From positions 1-64,000 of the forward strand of contig JAXRVH010000050.1 of assembly GCA_034640345.1 (NCBI GenBank): 64,000 bases of DNA. Reading direction: 5' to 3'. The first letter of the stretch is position 1. Every line of letters starts with the position of its first letter. This document shows positions 10,680 through 22,938 of this stretch, in pieces. A program made the position numbers and the translations under genes. Under the pieces are notes generated by a model. It had not been told where the DNA came from and did no database searches. It saw nothing but the letters and a program-made list of their open reading frames with translations. The stretch is from Drechslera avenae. Taxonomy: Eukaryota; Ascomycota; Dothideomycetes; Pleosporales; Pleosporaceae.

Positions 10680-10751
10680 TAGCTGCTCTCGGTTTCGATC
10701 CGAGGTCCTCCGGGTTATGAGCCCGGCGCGCTTCCGCTGCGCCAAGCAGCT
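10680..10751 (-). tRNA. Initiator tRNA-Met (CAT anticodon)
   Basis: A 72-nt, intronless cloverleaf reads on the minus strand. The acceptor stem is AGCTGCT/AGCAGCT with discriminator A. The D arm is GCGC-AGCGGAA-GCGC. The anticodon stem is CCGGG/CCCGG around loop CTCATAA (anticodon CAT). The T arm is CTCGG-ATCGAAA-CCGAG. Eukaryotic initiator hallmarks are visible: an A1:U72 pair, consecutive G:C pairs in the anticodon stem, and A in place of the usual T at positions 54 and 60 of the T loop. CCA is not encoded, as expected for a nuclear tRNA. It is therefore initiator rather than elongator Met. Confidence 0.95.
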
Positions 10752-11009
10752 TTGATTGCTGATTGGATGATGAGAAAATAGCAAGGAATATCATTTATGT
10801 ACTCTGGCCAAAAAGTTGACCACAGCAACGCTCAGTAGGAAGATGCAGTGTGCGAATTTCGAATTTATGACTCACAGTGAAAAAAAAGAGTGGATGTGGA
10901 TATCTGAAAATACTCGCCCCCACCACCAACCGAAACACAAAACCCGGGCGCCGACGCTAAGTGAGAATGTACAAAAAGCAGAACGCAATGACTATCGATG
11001 ACCGGCTTG

Positions 11010-13246
11010 CTATCGAGAAAACGCTCCTTCAGCATCATCGCCCATTCCCCTAAATGCAATCCTACCATTGCTACGCAGCACTTCGCAGACGGTCTCTGCG
11101 CTCAATTCATACCCGCTCTTCCGCCACCTTGCGTTCAGCCAGTCTGCCAGCGCATCAGCGCTGCAGCTAAACCGTCTCGTGTCCCACTCGTGCAATATCA
11201 AGTCAACAATGGGCTGGTCTGGTAACGGCTCTGGGTTAGGATCTTGCAAAGGAACGGACGAGAGAGCCAAGGGCAGTGCGCGTGGTGGGAAAATGTTCTC
11301 ATATGCTGTCAGGAAGTGCAGCAGTGTATGCTCGGTATGTGGGCGAGAAGCGAGTGTCAGACCAAAAGGCTGGCCGTTTAGTTTCAGTGCGGATAATGGG
11401 CATGCAGCGGTTGGGTAGCCTGCTGCTGCTGCGAGGGTCGACAGAGCTGCGTCACCGGGTGCGATGATGATATCCAGCTTTTGGGAGGAGAAAAGGAAGT
11501 CGAGGCCTTCGGGACCGGCGGCGGTCTGGAGATGTTGTCGTGCAGCATTCACTTCTTCACGCTTAGTTGTGGCTTGTAATACGGCCATTAGATCGTTTTG
11601 ATCTGGACATGCTATCAGAAGTTAGTAGTGTCTAGGAACAAGCAGTTTTGACAAGCCTACATGGTGGTAGGCACAGCTCGGGATGCTCTAGATTGAAGTT
11701 GATGATCTCAGCCAATGAGTGCATCTTTGTAACTCTGAAATCCCGGATGAATTCTGCCAAGCAATCTTTGAACTCTGCGTCTACTTTGTATTAGCATGGC
11801 GTACTCTACACTGATATTTTACTGGGAATGCTTACACACAACGGGCTCGAAACAGTTTCTGCCATCGATGGTCAAGCTTGACTGGTTGGGTAGCTCTACC
11901 GGGTACACGATATCGACTCCCATCTCGATCATACTCTGGACAACCATGTCATACTTCTGTGTCTGTATACTATCAGTACTCCAGTAGCGACATGACCTGA
12001 ATGCCTGCAACCGAGAAGAATTACACGTATGATGGCCAGTTGATTCGCATGGAAAAAGAAAAAGAAAGTAGAAAGTCCACAAACTCACCATGAACCGCTC
12101 AGCGTCACCATTGATTCGTCCACTTTTACGCCACGCCTTCCAGATTGTTGGCTCGCATATGCCAATTCGGAGCGTCCCGAAGTTTTGTTTGATCTTGAAA
12201 GACCTGTGTGGGCTTCTCGCATTTTCCTCCCGACTAGTGGGCACCATCATGGCATCTAGCAGCGCTACGAGATCCTTGGCAGATTTGGCCTATCCAACAT
12301 GGTCAGTGGTTCCGGTGCAAAGTGGCGGAGATGCAGCATACCATGCCCCCGACCGCATCGAATGTCTTGCTCAAGCTGAATATGCCATCCATGGGCACTA
12401 CTCCGACTGTGGGCTTCAAAGCATAGAGAGCTGCACGGTTTGCAGGCGTAATTAGTGATCCAATAGTATCTGTTCCGATGGCAAGCGTGCTGAATCCGGA
12501 AGCTACTGCGACGGCAGATCCAGTCGAAGACCCTCCCGGTGCTGACAACTCCCAATGAAGCTTCCTTTTGGCGATATGTCTCGAAACGAATGGCGATTGG
12601 CATTGGCCACCGACTGCTGACCATCCCGGTGGCATTGAAGGGTTTTTGAGGCCGCAGAATTCAGTCAGATTCGACTTACCTATGACGATCATGCCTCGTT
12701 TTGTTAGTCGCTCCACAATCGTGGCGCTCTTTTTGGGGATGCATCCAACGAAGGCATACGAGCCTGGAGAGGTGTAAGCTTGTGGAATCCCATCAGCGTA
12801 TGCTACATACCAACAGTCGTGTCCATGCCCAACTTCTCGTCGGTCATGATGTTATCTTTCAGCACTATAGGGATCCCGTGGAGTGGGCCTCTAATTTTGC
12901 CCCTGGCACGTTCTTCATCTAGCTTCCTGGCTATCTTCACCAGTTCATGTTTGGGCGCAACCGAGATCAATGCCCGCAATTGTCTTCCTCTCCTGTTGTG
13001 CATTTCGATTTCTTTCAGGTACAATCGCACAATCTGCACGCTCGTAATGGCCTGCGCGTTCAAAAGTTCGGATAGCTCAAAGGCAGAAACTGTCAGCGGA
13101 TCAAAGTCTGGACCCCATGTGTCGTCGGCAGAAGAAGTGAAGGATGCTTTTCGCGACCCCTCACTTCTATCCGTGACTTCACGCGTAGCAGCATTTCCGG
13201 TGTTTGGTGCGAGCGCTGTTTTGAGAAACTTGAACACCTTTGGCAT
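11010..13246 (-). CDS. Amidase-signature family hydrolase, six exons
   Basis: Exons 13246-12811, 12763-12342, 12289-12089, 12004-11836, 11780-11661 and 11611-11010 give 649 aa. The amidase catalytic set is visible: Lys130 (IPIVLKDN), cis-Ser224 (APGGSSTGS) and nucleophile Ser248 (TDTIGSL). The latter has Ile where most relatives have Gly. The core continues with NRAALYALKPTVG and, near the end, YPTAACPLSALKLNGQPFGL. A C-terminal extension of about 70 residues (from IVDLILHEWDTRR) is unusual for bacterial members. The family cleaves C-N amide bonds; the substrate is unknown. No signal peptide is evident, so it is probably cytosolic. The third intron's acceptor is the least certain: 12005 was chosen, but an alternative at TATACAG slightly downstream also keeps frame. 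Confidence 0.85.
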
Positions 13247-14742
13247 TTTTGCGTTGAATTCGCGATCCCCTAATCGTTCTCATGTGACGTGCACCATGTG
13301 GGGATCGGGGAAGCGGGTGTTGATGCGGGGTGAAAGCCCTGAACGTGGCTCTGAGCAACAAGACGGCTGCTTGCGGTGCTGGTACAGAGTGTGAGAACAT
13401 GGAAGGACCAGAGACGGAGCAAGCGACTTGGGCGACGCTAGGTTATGAGAGACTGCCATGACACTCGGCGGGCCGTTGACGGCTACCGGTGGCGGCGGGT
13501 ATCCTCCTTCTATCCAGACTGGACCGACCTGGATGCTCACCCTCCTACATCCTGGTCAATGGCGTTCGTGGGCGTGGAGTTATGGGGTTGGTGGTTCCGG
13601 CGCGGCCAATCGAGACAACGTGTTTCCGATATTGTGCGTCTGTGGGTCTTCTCATTCGTGAGACGCACGGTTGTGAGAAGCAGCTGATGCGTGGGCTGGT
13701 TAGAAGGCGCCTGATGGGTGTCGAGGTCGAGTCACACCGAAGACTTTACCCGGGACACGGGGCCGCACGGAGCTTTCTAGCAGTTTGACGTCTCGCTCAT
13801 GTGCGGTCAGATGGCAGGCCTGGCGCTGTTGGCTGGCTGTTCACCCTGCCTGCTCTCCTCCTCCCCTGCTACCATGGTAGCAAGCTGGCTTACTGGAGGC
13901 GGTTATAGACCCCCTGTCTCGCTTCCCACTTATACTAGGTGCCATGTTTACTGACGACCCAAGAATCGTCGCGCTGCATTTTGCGGGGGATCTACTCGAC
14001 ATGTCGGACCTGGACGAAAGCACCCAGCAACGTCTGCAACACAATGGACTGCGTAAGCTGGGGTAGAGCCTGCAAGTCGGATGTCGTCGGGACCCGCCAT
14101 GGAACAATAGAACAATTGGATTCTCGAGAGTCATTTGCGACCGCCACGGCATGCACACGCTTGTCAGTCTGGCGGCACAGCTGGTTTGGCGCAAAAGAAA
14201 GACACTAGCGCCAAACATTCCCACCTTCGCGTCCTATGCAATATGCAGCCCCACACTTTGTAATATCCTTGCCACGCTGTTTATATTACATTTCAAGTCG
14301 GCACAAAAGGAACGCCGCGGTCAAATGATGCACATGGCCAGACTCGACTGCCGCCACTATCGTCTACAGACGACCAACCACACAGGCTTGGAAAGACTGC
14401 CGTGAACGTCCCCAAAAGCCGAGCCAGGTCCCCGTCCTTGGCATTCATTCACACAACCAACATGGCTGCACAACAGACAACGGTGTGGTCGATGATTTTA
14501 CTAGCTATCGATTGACCAGCCTACATGGCCTTTTGCCCAAGGTGCGGCCTTTTTTCTTCTTTGCGCTCATGTCTACAGGCAGAAACAGAACACATCATAA
14601 CTGCACTGTGCCAGGCGGGCTGCTATAGGCTCAGACGCCAGTGTTGCGTGGTATCTTGTAGTGGTGTTCCTAATCAAATGTACAACTAGCCATGTCGCTT
14701 CCAATATGCTGCTTGGACCCCACCATGAACCAAGTGTGGGTC
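13247..14742. other. Intergenic, no supportable gene
   Basis: This 1.5-kb stretch lies between the amidase start and the VPS17 stop. Its GC content is like that of coding flanks, and it holds several short overlapping ORFs (for example 13489-13788 plus and 13841-14224 minus). None has family-like composition. It presumably contains the amidase promoter and the VPS17 3' UTR. Confidence 0.4.
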
Positions 14743-16708
14743 TCAAAACGTAGTAGTAGCCAGTCGACTTGCGGCATTCTTCGCATCAATACGGTCATCA
14801 TCCTCTTCGATGCCCTTCTGGCTGCCAGCTTTACTCGTCGCCCGTTTTCGTCCACCTACTGATTCTCCGTCATCCTCGTCAACTTCGGGTAATGGGGCCA
14901 CGACACTGCCACTCATGCTACGATTGAGCCCGTCGCCAGGCCGCCGTGGCACACCCGACCAAGCGTCACCTTTCGGTCCCTGCGAGCTTGCCATGGACAC
15001 ACGGCGTTGAGCAGGATGTGCTTCGCGGCCGAGTCGTGAAAGGCCGCCGCTTCCGTCAATAGCTCGAATGTCTGGCCGTACAGACTCCAGGGTGGCAAGC
15101 GTGCGGCGCTCTGCCTCGATCTCGCGGACAACATATTCGCGAATTGCCTGCCGCATGTCTTGCGTCGTCCTATCGAACCATTTTCGCTGCTCTTGAAGGA
15201 GGTTGGCAGTAACGCGTTGAGCCTTTGAAGTCAAATATTGCTCATGACTCCTCGCCTCGTCCAAGGCGGCAATAGCCTCGTCAACCTTGTCCCGCTTCAC
15301 ACTAGAGCTAGCCTTGAGCCTGTCGGCTGCGGAGAGTTTGGACTTTGTTGCGGATTGCGCTTGTAGCAGTTCTCGCAGGAGGATGTGCCGGTTCGTGAGG
15401 GTTTCTTTGGCGATGAAGGCGTCACTGCTGTGGTATTGGAGAGGGTCACCGAGCGTTGTCGCTTCGGCTGTACCTTGGGCCGCATGGAAGTCGCCAGTGG
15501 CCTGAATGACCTTGCCTAGTTTTTTGTATGCGTGAGAGAGACCTACGTGGGTTTCCTGGACGTGTAGTGCTGCGAACTTGGCACCGAGGTCAGACTCAGC
15601 CACACCAAGATCTATGTGTTGTTAGTCATGGCCTGATATAGCATCGTCTGTGGGCTTACTCCTCCGATGCTTGACAACCTTCTCCAGCTTCTGCTCCGCT
15701 TCCATCGTACCCAGGTAGAAAGCCTTGACAACTGGCCGCGCAGCAGCAAGCTCAGGCGTGTCGTCTGGCGGCGGCGCAAACTGCTTAATCATCTTTCGGC
15801 GCACGCCAGTCGCCGGTTGTTTCCTCCGCACCACCGGGCTGTAACCAAAATCACTCTCCACGAAAAAGACCATCTCTTCGTCGCGTATGAGAATATCGTT
15901 ACTGCAGACAATGTTGAGCCATCGCTGCATTGATGTCTTCAGGCGTGCCTCGTCCTCGTCCGTGCCGGCGCCCGCCGAGGTGGTCGCAGGAGGTACTGCA
16001 GGCACAATGGCTTCCGGGCACGCAGAGATGAGGTGCTCGCCAAGCTTCACAAACTCCGAGTGTAGTCGTCTGACATCGCGAAATTGCGTGGTTCGAAACT
16101 TGGGGAGGTTGGTCTGGAGGGTGAGGTTAGTAAGGGCGCTATCGCTGAGGCCATGTGCAAGCGGCATGGACAGATATGGAGGTGATCAACATGTCGCCAG
16201 AGCGCACGTCTACCTTGATCCAAACTTCAATGTCCACAATCTCGCCCAAGCGTAACCTGGCTGGAATGATGCTTGCTAGACGTACATAGATGTCAAATCG
16301 CAGTATCGGGTCCTTCTTGCTGTTCCTCTCGAGTCCAGTGACCTTTGCCTGAAGTTTGTAATGCTGCTGCTGCTGCTGTTGTCGCTGTGGCCTATTCCCG
16401 TGATATCGCTGTGGCTGTTGCCCTTGCTGTGGTTGTGGTGATCGGGGCGCATCTTGGCCAGACGCCTGCGATTGTTGTAGATGGTCGCCATTCTCGGGCG
16501 CTGTACCCGGCCGACTCTGCGCATCTTGGTCGCCCATGTAGCCGTATTGCTCGCCGCCATCGTGGTACGGGGAAGCCTGTGGAGGCAGCGGGGACGAGGG
16601 GATGTCGCTGGTTGGGGGTTGGCCAAAGGATGTTCGATTGGCCTGCGGCGATGAAGCCCATGGGTCACGGCCGCCGGGATGGTCCGGATCGTGGGCGCTG
16701 TAGTCCAT
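14743..16708 (-). CDS. VPS17: Vacuolar protein sorting protein 17 (PX-BAR retromer sorting nexin)
   Basis: Exons 16708-16286, 16113-15660 and 15611-14743 give 581 aa; introns are 172 and 48 bp. The N-terminus is disordered, Pro/Gln-rich with a Q tract. The PX domain begins at YKLQAKVTGLERNSKKDPILRFD and continues across intron 1 into TNLPKFRTTQFRDVRRLHSE. The BAR region follows (FYLGTMEAEQKLEKVVKHRR, LAESDLGAKFAALHVQETH), then an acidic/basic tail with GRKRATSK. Vps17 pairs with Vps5 to form the membrane-deforming half of retromer at endosomes. Intron 1 has a clear TTACTAAC branch site. The gene diverges from the EF-G2 gene with 194 bp between starts. Confidence 0.93.
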
Positions 16709-16902
16709 GGCGGCGGGGATTTACTTGAAGCAATGCACAGCTGCTACTAGCTGTCGAGTGATGCGATGATGTCGCCGAGCGCCCTTGCCTTGCCCTTGAC
16801 CGAGCTAGGCAAGGCGCCCAACCATTTGACACTGTTCGCATCACGTGCCATCCTCAAAACACCTGCGCCCACCATTTCTATTGTCACTATCTCGGATAGC
16901 GA
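16709..16902. promoter_or_regulatory. Divergent promoter between VPS17 and mitochondrial EF-G2
   Basis: Only 194 bp separate the two start codons, so both 5' UTRs and core promoters must share this DNA. No canonical TATA box is evident. A TCACGTG element (CACGTG at 16842-16847) lies near the middle. CACGTG is an E-box bound by Cbf1/bHLH factors in fungi; its use here is inferred. Confidence 0.55.
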
Positions 16903-19885
16903 ATGATCTTTGGCATGCGGACCGGATGGCTCGGTTGTGCCCGTAGAGTTTTACGGCACGATGTAAAGACTCCTCGCCGGTTGCTGTCATCGCAAACGCA
17001 GCCTCATCATACTCTGCTTTCCAAGGCGACCCGCAACATTGGCATTATCGCCCACATTGATGCAGTATGTAGGAGCGGTTCCTCTTTTACAAGCTGATCA
17101 TTGACCCTGTGCAGGGAAAGACGACTACGACAGAACGGATGCTCTACTACAGCGGCGTGACCCGACGAATAGGAAGTATGTGAACTTTTTTTCAGTTGGA
17201 CTATCTGCAAACCACATATTTCGATCTTGCGGTCGATTTCAAGTTTCATGCATCACCCATCTCTGTTCCATTGTCATCATCTATACAGGATGTGTTACTT
17301 TTTCTTTCAATTGCCCGTACATCGCCCAACTTTCTCCTTACCTAGATGCTCTGCACAGAGTTTGCAAAAATCGGAAACGGGTTTTGTTTACTGCAATTCT
17401 AACCTCTCTAGACGTTGATGAGGGCTCAACAGTGACCGACTTTCTTCCCGCAGAAAGAGCGCGCGGCATCACCATCCAATCTGCGGCCATCACATTCCAT
17501 TGGCCTCCTCTCCCACCAAGTGCTCAAATACCGCCTCCTCCACTACAACTACCGGAAACATTCGACACAGTTCTTCGATCATCTGCTTCTCACAACATCA
17601 ACCTCATCGACACACCCGGCCACGCCGACTTCACTTTCGAAGTACTTCGCTCGCTTCGCGTCCTGGATGGTGCTGTATGTATTCTTGATGGAGTTGCCGG
17701 CGTCGAAGCACAGACGGAAAAGGTGTGGACGCAAGCTGGACATTATCATATCCCAAGGATCATCTTCGTCAACAAGCTGGACCGTGTTGGCGCTGCTTTT
17801 TCGCGAACCGTCAAAGAAATTGGTGTCAGACTGCATGGATGGCCTGCTGTTTGCCATATACCGTGGTGGCAAGGCGGCAATGGAGACTTCGTTGGAGTAG
17901 GTGATGTTGTCAACTTGCGCGGCATGCTATGGCAGACAGGTGGTGATGGTAGGGATATCCAACCCTTCAGTCTAGAGGATCTGAAGCAAACTGATGAGAA
18001 GTTTGCTGAGGAGATCAAAAAGGCCAGGATAGCGCTTGTCGAAATATTGAGCGAGCATGATGATGTTATGGTCGAGCATTTCCTCGAGCACGACGAGGAT
18101 CATCTGGCCATTTCAGGCATCCAGATAATGCAATCTCTTCGCCGGACGATACTACAAGCACAACAAAAGATAATTCCCGTCTTTGCCGGCGCTTCCTTCC
18201 GCAACATCGGTGTACAACCACTTCTCGATTCCGTTGTTGACTTGCTACCGTCGCCACTTGAACGTCCGGATCCGGAGATCAGTATAGCAGGCCAGCGCAA
18301 CACCCTATCAGCACTTCTAGACTCGGCAGTGGCAGTAGCAGCATCAGCGAAGCCTAGTAAATCCACACGGAAACAACAGCAGCAGCAGCAGGGCAAAGGC
18401 CTGGCCATCGCTGAGGTGAAGAACCTCGTGGCTTGTGCCCTTGCTTTCAAAGTCGTCAACGATCCTAAGAGAGGTGTCCTAGTCTATGTCCGCGTTTACT
18501 CCGGTTCTATCGATCGCGGCGCGACCTTATATAACACCAACCTCTCAGTTGCCGAACGCGCACCAAGACTGTTCAAGATGTACGCTAATGATGCTATGGA
18601 AGTGGACAGCATCGGTGCAGGACAGATCGGGGTTATTCCAGGGCTAAAGCACGCACGAACAGGAGACACCCTTATGGTGTACCGTGGATTACAGATGAAA
18701 GGCACGCCCCCTGGCGGACTAGATACGCTCCAACTTCGACCAATCGCCGTCCCTCCGCCAGTATTCTTCACAAGCATCGAGCCGAATAGCCTGAGTGAGC
18801 AAAAGCATGTTCAAGAAAGTTTGGAAATACTACTCCGAGAAGATCCAAGTCTCCATCTTTCGGTCGATGAGGAGTCCGGACAGACGCATCTAGCAGGCAT
18901 GGGCGATCTGCATCTAGAGATTGCAAGGGATCGGCTGCTTAATGACTTCAAAGCAAAGGCGAGGATTGGGAAGATCGAGATTGGGTATAGGGAGACTATT
19001 ACGGCGGCATCTGCAGCGCCGTTCACGTATGAGCTCGACAAGCCGATCGCAGGTAAACAGGCCAAAGCTAGTACCACTGTCTTTGTGGAACCCATTGATG
19101 ACAAGACCATCATATCTGGTACCCAACAAGACGTCCAGCAAGTACAGAACAGCGTCTATGAAACTACCTACAAGCTACCAGACAACAACAATCTGCACAT
19201 TGCACACCCCAATCTCTCTTCACACGACTCGGCAAGCCACAAAAATCATATCCCGCCCCACCTCTCTCTCCCAAGTATATTACACTCTATCAAAGCCGGT
19301 GCCAGTGCTGCACTCGCACGAGGTCCCTTCAACGGCTTTCCTGTCGCAAGCACCAGAGTCAGTGTCCAACTAGACGCGCACGCCCATCTCTTCCCAGAAA
19401 CGACACCGACTGCTATCTCAATGGCAGTCAGAGCTGCCATTGGAGCTAGTCTGCGCACGGCATGCAATTTATCCCCAGCAGTACTCCTAGAACCTGTCAT
19501 GAACGTGACCATCTTTGTCAACGAGAGCTCCATGGGTGCTGTCGTACAGGATATTTCTTCTTCCCGTGGCGGCCAGGTACTTTCACTAGACGGATCTTTG
19601 TCTTCTTCCTCATCTGAAGAGATTGAAATGCCTCGCATCGACCCAAACTTGATTTACACACCAGCTGATCCGTTTAGCTCCGGTACAGGAATCATGGGGA
19701 ATGGTCTTGGGGACAGCCAACGTCAAATAGTGGCGAGGGTGCCATTGAAGGAGATGGTGGGTTATTTGAATCATTTACGGGCATTAACAGGTGGCAGGGG
19801 GACTTTTGTGATGAGTGTAGATGGGTTTGAGAGAATGGCAAGTCAGCGGCAGAAGGAGGTGCTTGATTCTATGCACGAGTTTTAG
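16903..19885 (+). CDS. MEF2: Mitochondrial elongation factor G2 (ribosome-releasing GTPase)
   Basis: Exons 16903-17064, 17115-17175 and 17412-19885 give 898 aa. The N-terminus is a basic mitochondrial presequence (GCARRVLRHDVKTPRRLLSS). G1 IIAHIDAGKTTTTERM spans intron 1, with GKTT at 55-58. Switch I includes ERARGITIQSAAITF. G3 DTPGHADF starts at residue 141 and G4 NKLDR at 195. Domains II-V follow, with a lineage insert bearing polyQ (KSTRKQQQQQQGK) and a low-complexity Ser insert near the end. The internal insertions and the family match favour EF-G2 (Mef2/GFM2), which acts with RRF in ribosome recycling, over the translocase Mef1. The 236-bp second intron is long for this genome. Confidence 0.88.
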
Positions 19886-22178
19886 GTTCCAGGACAGGGA
19901 ATCGTGTAGTGTAGGTTTGTAAATTATGTGTTAAAAGATAGGGGGTCGTGATTTCATTTGTGACATCGGACGCCTCTACAGCCTTAAACATGCATGATTG
20001 GATGTCGCAATTGCTAGCTTGACTACTGGCCCCCCAAAAAATTATAATACAGCATATTTATGGGGGATTGAGCGCGGTACAACCTACAATGGTCCGGATA
20101 ACACCTTGGCAAGCAGCATCGTTTTCGCTACGGCGAGTGGCTAAATCTCCGTTTTTGCAAATGGGAAATTCAGACACGAAACAGCACGCTCTCGCATGAG
20201 TATTTGCACAATAATGAAGCACCATCTGTCCTTAAACATCTCCAAGCCCCCGAGCTCGTCCAAGATGTACGACGATTGCAACTGAGACGACGCAGCAATC
20301 GCCATCTACTCGATGAACACGTGTTTAAGTAGATAGTAACTTTCCAAACAAGAGCTTTCTAATCGTATATCGCGGGTGCAGCTTCTGAAAATATCTTTTG
20401 TGGAGTATCGGGTTCGACTTGTGAAATAGGAGAAGCCTGTCAAGGATGGGGTGCCTTTGTTCGTGGGTTCCTGGCAATTAGATGCCAAGCTAGAGCTCGA
20501 CATGGAAATAAATTGTAGAATATGGATTCAGACGTTGATAGTTTACTCCACATACGACCATAGGACTCTGAGAACTAGTTCACTTGTCCGCTCTGCCATC
20601 TTTTCTTACACCAGGTTCCGTTAGCTGTTACCCGTTACGGTATTCAGTATTAGTCGGCCACCACGCCCCAGGAACATTTTAGCGACCATTTCGCTCAAAC
20701 AGAACACTGCACTCAGGTCCCGGCTGAACATCGCAGGCTCGCCTCTCCTCCAGCTCTTAGCTTGGCCGCCCCTTTGCTTTGCTTCTCAACTTTGCCATTC
20801 TCTGCCATACACATCTCGATCACTTTGCCTACGAGATGTGACGCTATTCGCAATCGCTCAGGCTGTTGCCTCCGGGACATGGGCTCAAGAGGAACCAATC
20901 GTGCCACTCATACGAGATCTGGGCTGTGTCAGGCATGGCTTTCCATTCGATACGATCTCGGAACGGTGAGGCGGTGTGCTTGCAGACGCTTTCACAACAA
21001 GTGTTCGTCGACACCAGCCGCAGCGGTCATTCAACAGCGGGAATGAGCCCTGTAAGCAACAAACACAAGAGATATCTACATAGCACGTCTGTACAGCCTT
21101 TTGAGCCGTCTCCAGGTTGACAAGTGGTGCTCTTCAAAGATCCCGACCTTTCGTGCCGCGCAGGCTCCCTTTCGAGGGACACAATCCACTCGTCATTTCC
21201 TGGCTCTTCTCATCAAGCACCTGCCCTGGCATCTTGTTTCCTTTCTTTCTCGGTTATTGCCGTTTTGCGATCGAGTTTTCATGCGTGTGCGTGGCTGGAA
21301 GTGTTTGGTTCGTTTTGGAGTTCTTTCTCGGTAGAGTTCTCCGCGCAGCGATCCCTCCTCTTCTTATCCTATTCTGCTACTTTACGGCACCCTAGGTGTT
21401 TTTATCTTCCTTAGTCTCTGGCGCAAATGTGCTTTTGCCTGCCTTTGAACGTCATTGTTTATCGATTCCTTGAGAATCCTGGTGCAGTGACAAATACGAG
21501 ACGCTACGTCCAATTGCATTTATACAAGCCGAGCACATCACCTTTGCAGCTTTCGTCTTCCTACCTATGTCAAAGAGGAAGCTATGTACCCGGAGACTTC
21601 CATATAAGCTAAGGGGTCACGTGATATGATGCCTATGTTCATTTGTCCTTGGTGCACATATCTAACAATGGAGCAAAGTAGCATGCTGTGGGGTGACAAT
21701 ATCAAGTAGCCTGCTCGCCAGTTGTTGGCAATCCATGTGCGGGTAGATTGTGGACTGAAGGGTGTAGGTGGACCTGACAACAATGCCAAGGCGCCAGGCC
21801 CGCTCCAGTCAACCTCGGCAGTCCATCTTGTGCACCTCAAAAACAACCCGCTTCGTCGCATAACGGACGTTCAAACGCGGCCTCAAAGTAGCGCTGAAGT
21901 GTGTTCTCCGTATCATGATACGGACCTCAGGAAATCACGCATCAACCTCCAAGAAGGTTGCTTCTTCGCCCACGCGTAATCAGCACCATGTTACCATAAG
22001 CTTACTGTGCCCTGGCCCCTTATGCCTGTTTTGCATGAAGCGCCTGCTAGAACAGCGAACACGTTCACTCACGACAAAGAACGACCTCCATTCGTTTTGC
22101 CCTCGAGTTCCCTCGGCTAAAGGTTCCGTCTGCTAAAACTTGGCTTCCGACATGCGATGTTTCAGTGCCCCAGGCTTA
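19886..22178. other. Long intergenic stretch, no supportable gene
   Basis: About 2.3 kb lies downstream of the EF-G2 gene. Several overlapping short ORFs at 20762-21414 are not coding-like: they are Cys/Phe/Ser-rich in several frames, with no usable splice joins or motifs. The interval 21430-22140 is likewise empty. The stretch ends in a TA dinucleotide (22177-22178) that flanks the adjoining MITE. Confidence 0.4.
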
Positions 22179-22488
22179 CTGTGTCTGTGCGTCAGATGCG
22201 CAGGTTTTTCAAGTGCGCAGGTTTTACTAGTAAGATGTAAGGACAGAAGCCTCTTCCTTGCTAGTCTAACTAGATTAGGACTATCGTAGAGCTAGTCCTA
22301 ATCTAGTGAGCTCCTCTTTCCTTCCTCTACATAGGCTAGCCCTTCTGCCTTACTAGAGAGGCTGTCTACTATTCCCTCCACTCCTGAATATAGAGCTTGT
22401 TCAACCAGTCTGCCTCTCTGTGCGTGAAGCCTGCCTTACATAAAAGCTGCGCATTTGACAAGCCTGCGCATCTGACGCACAGGCACGG
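22179..22488. mobile_element. MITE-like element with terminal inverted repeats and TA flanks
   Basis: A 310-bp element is bounded by TA on both sides (22177-22178 and 22489-22490). Its left end starts CTGTGTCTGTGCGTCAG and its right end, reverse-complemented, starts CCGTGCCTGTGCGTCAG. The match continues through ATGCGCAGG and, more loosely, for about 50 bp. A perfect 15-bp inverted repeat (ACTAGATTAGGACTA and its complement) sits inside at about 22268-22306. It has no coding capacity. TA duplication points to mobilisation by a Tc1/mariner-type transposase. It lies 450 bp upstream of the Egh16-like gene. Confidence 0.8.
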
Positions 22489-22938
22489 TAGCCAAGCCTT
22501 GGTCTAGCCTTGGTGTTCAAACACAGGCGCAACAGCATGAACGCGCCCCGTATATCTAGAATCGCATATGTTTTTCTCCACGGTCCGACTGCGTGGTTCA
22601 GACTCCGCTCTCGTTACTCGGCTTCCACCAATGGCGAGTTTGTCCATGTACCCGGTCAGCGCCTACGGAACGCTCAAACGGGAGGTGGACGTTTTGACAT
22701 CTGTGACAGACGCATGATTTTGCATCAGATTGCGCACAGACGCTGGTGAGAGAGTGCTGTGCTTCTTTGCTATGTGGACTTTATAAGCACCATACGGCGC
22801 TGGTAGAATGCATCATCCACTCGCACCAACATCTTCCGTTCTCAACTACAGTCGCCCAGCGCGCTTTACATTCACTCTTTTCTACCTTCGCTTCACTCAT
22901 CAGCTTCCCTGGCGGTGCTGAATTATTCAATATTCAAC

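Noticed and set aside
16345..16728. 127-aa plus-strand ORF opposite VPS17 exon 1
   Set aside because: Mirror of the Pro/Gln-rich coding strand; the minus-strand gene has clear PX/BAR homology.
20762..21414. Several overlapping ORFs of 77-96 aa on the plus strand
   Set aside because: Three frames are open at once, rich in Cys/Phe/Ser, with no conserved motif or plausible start context.
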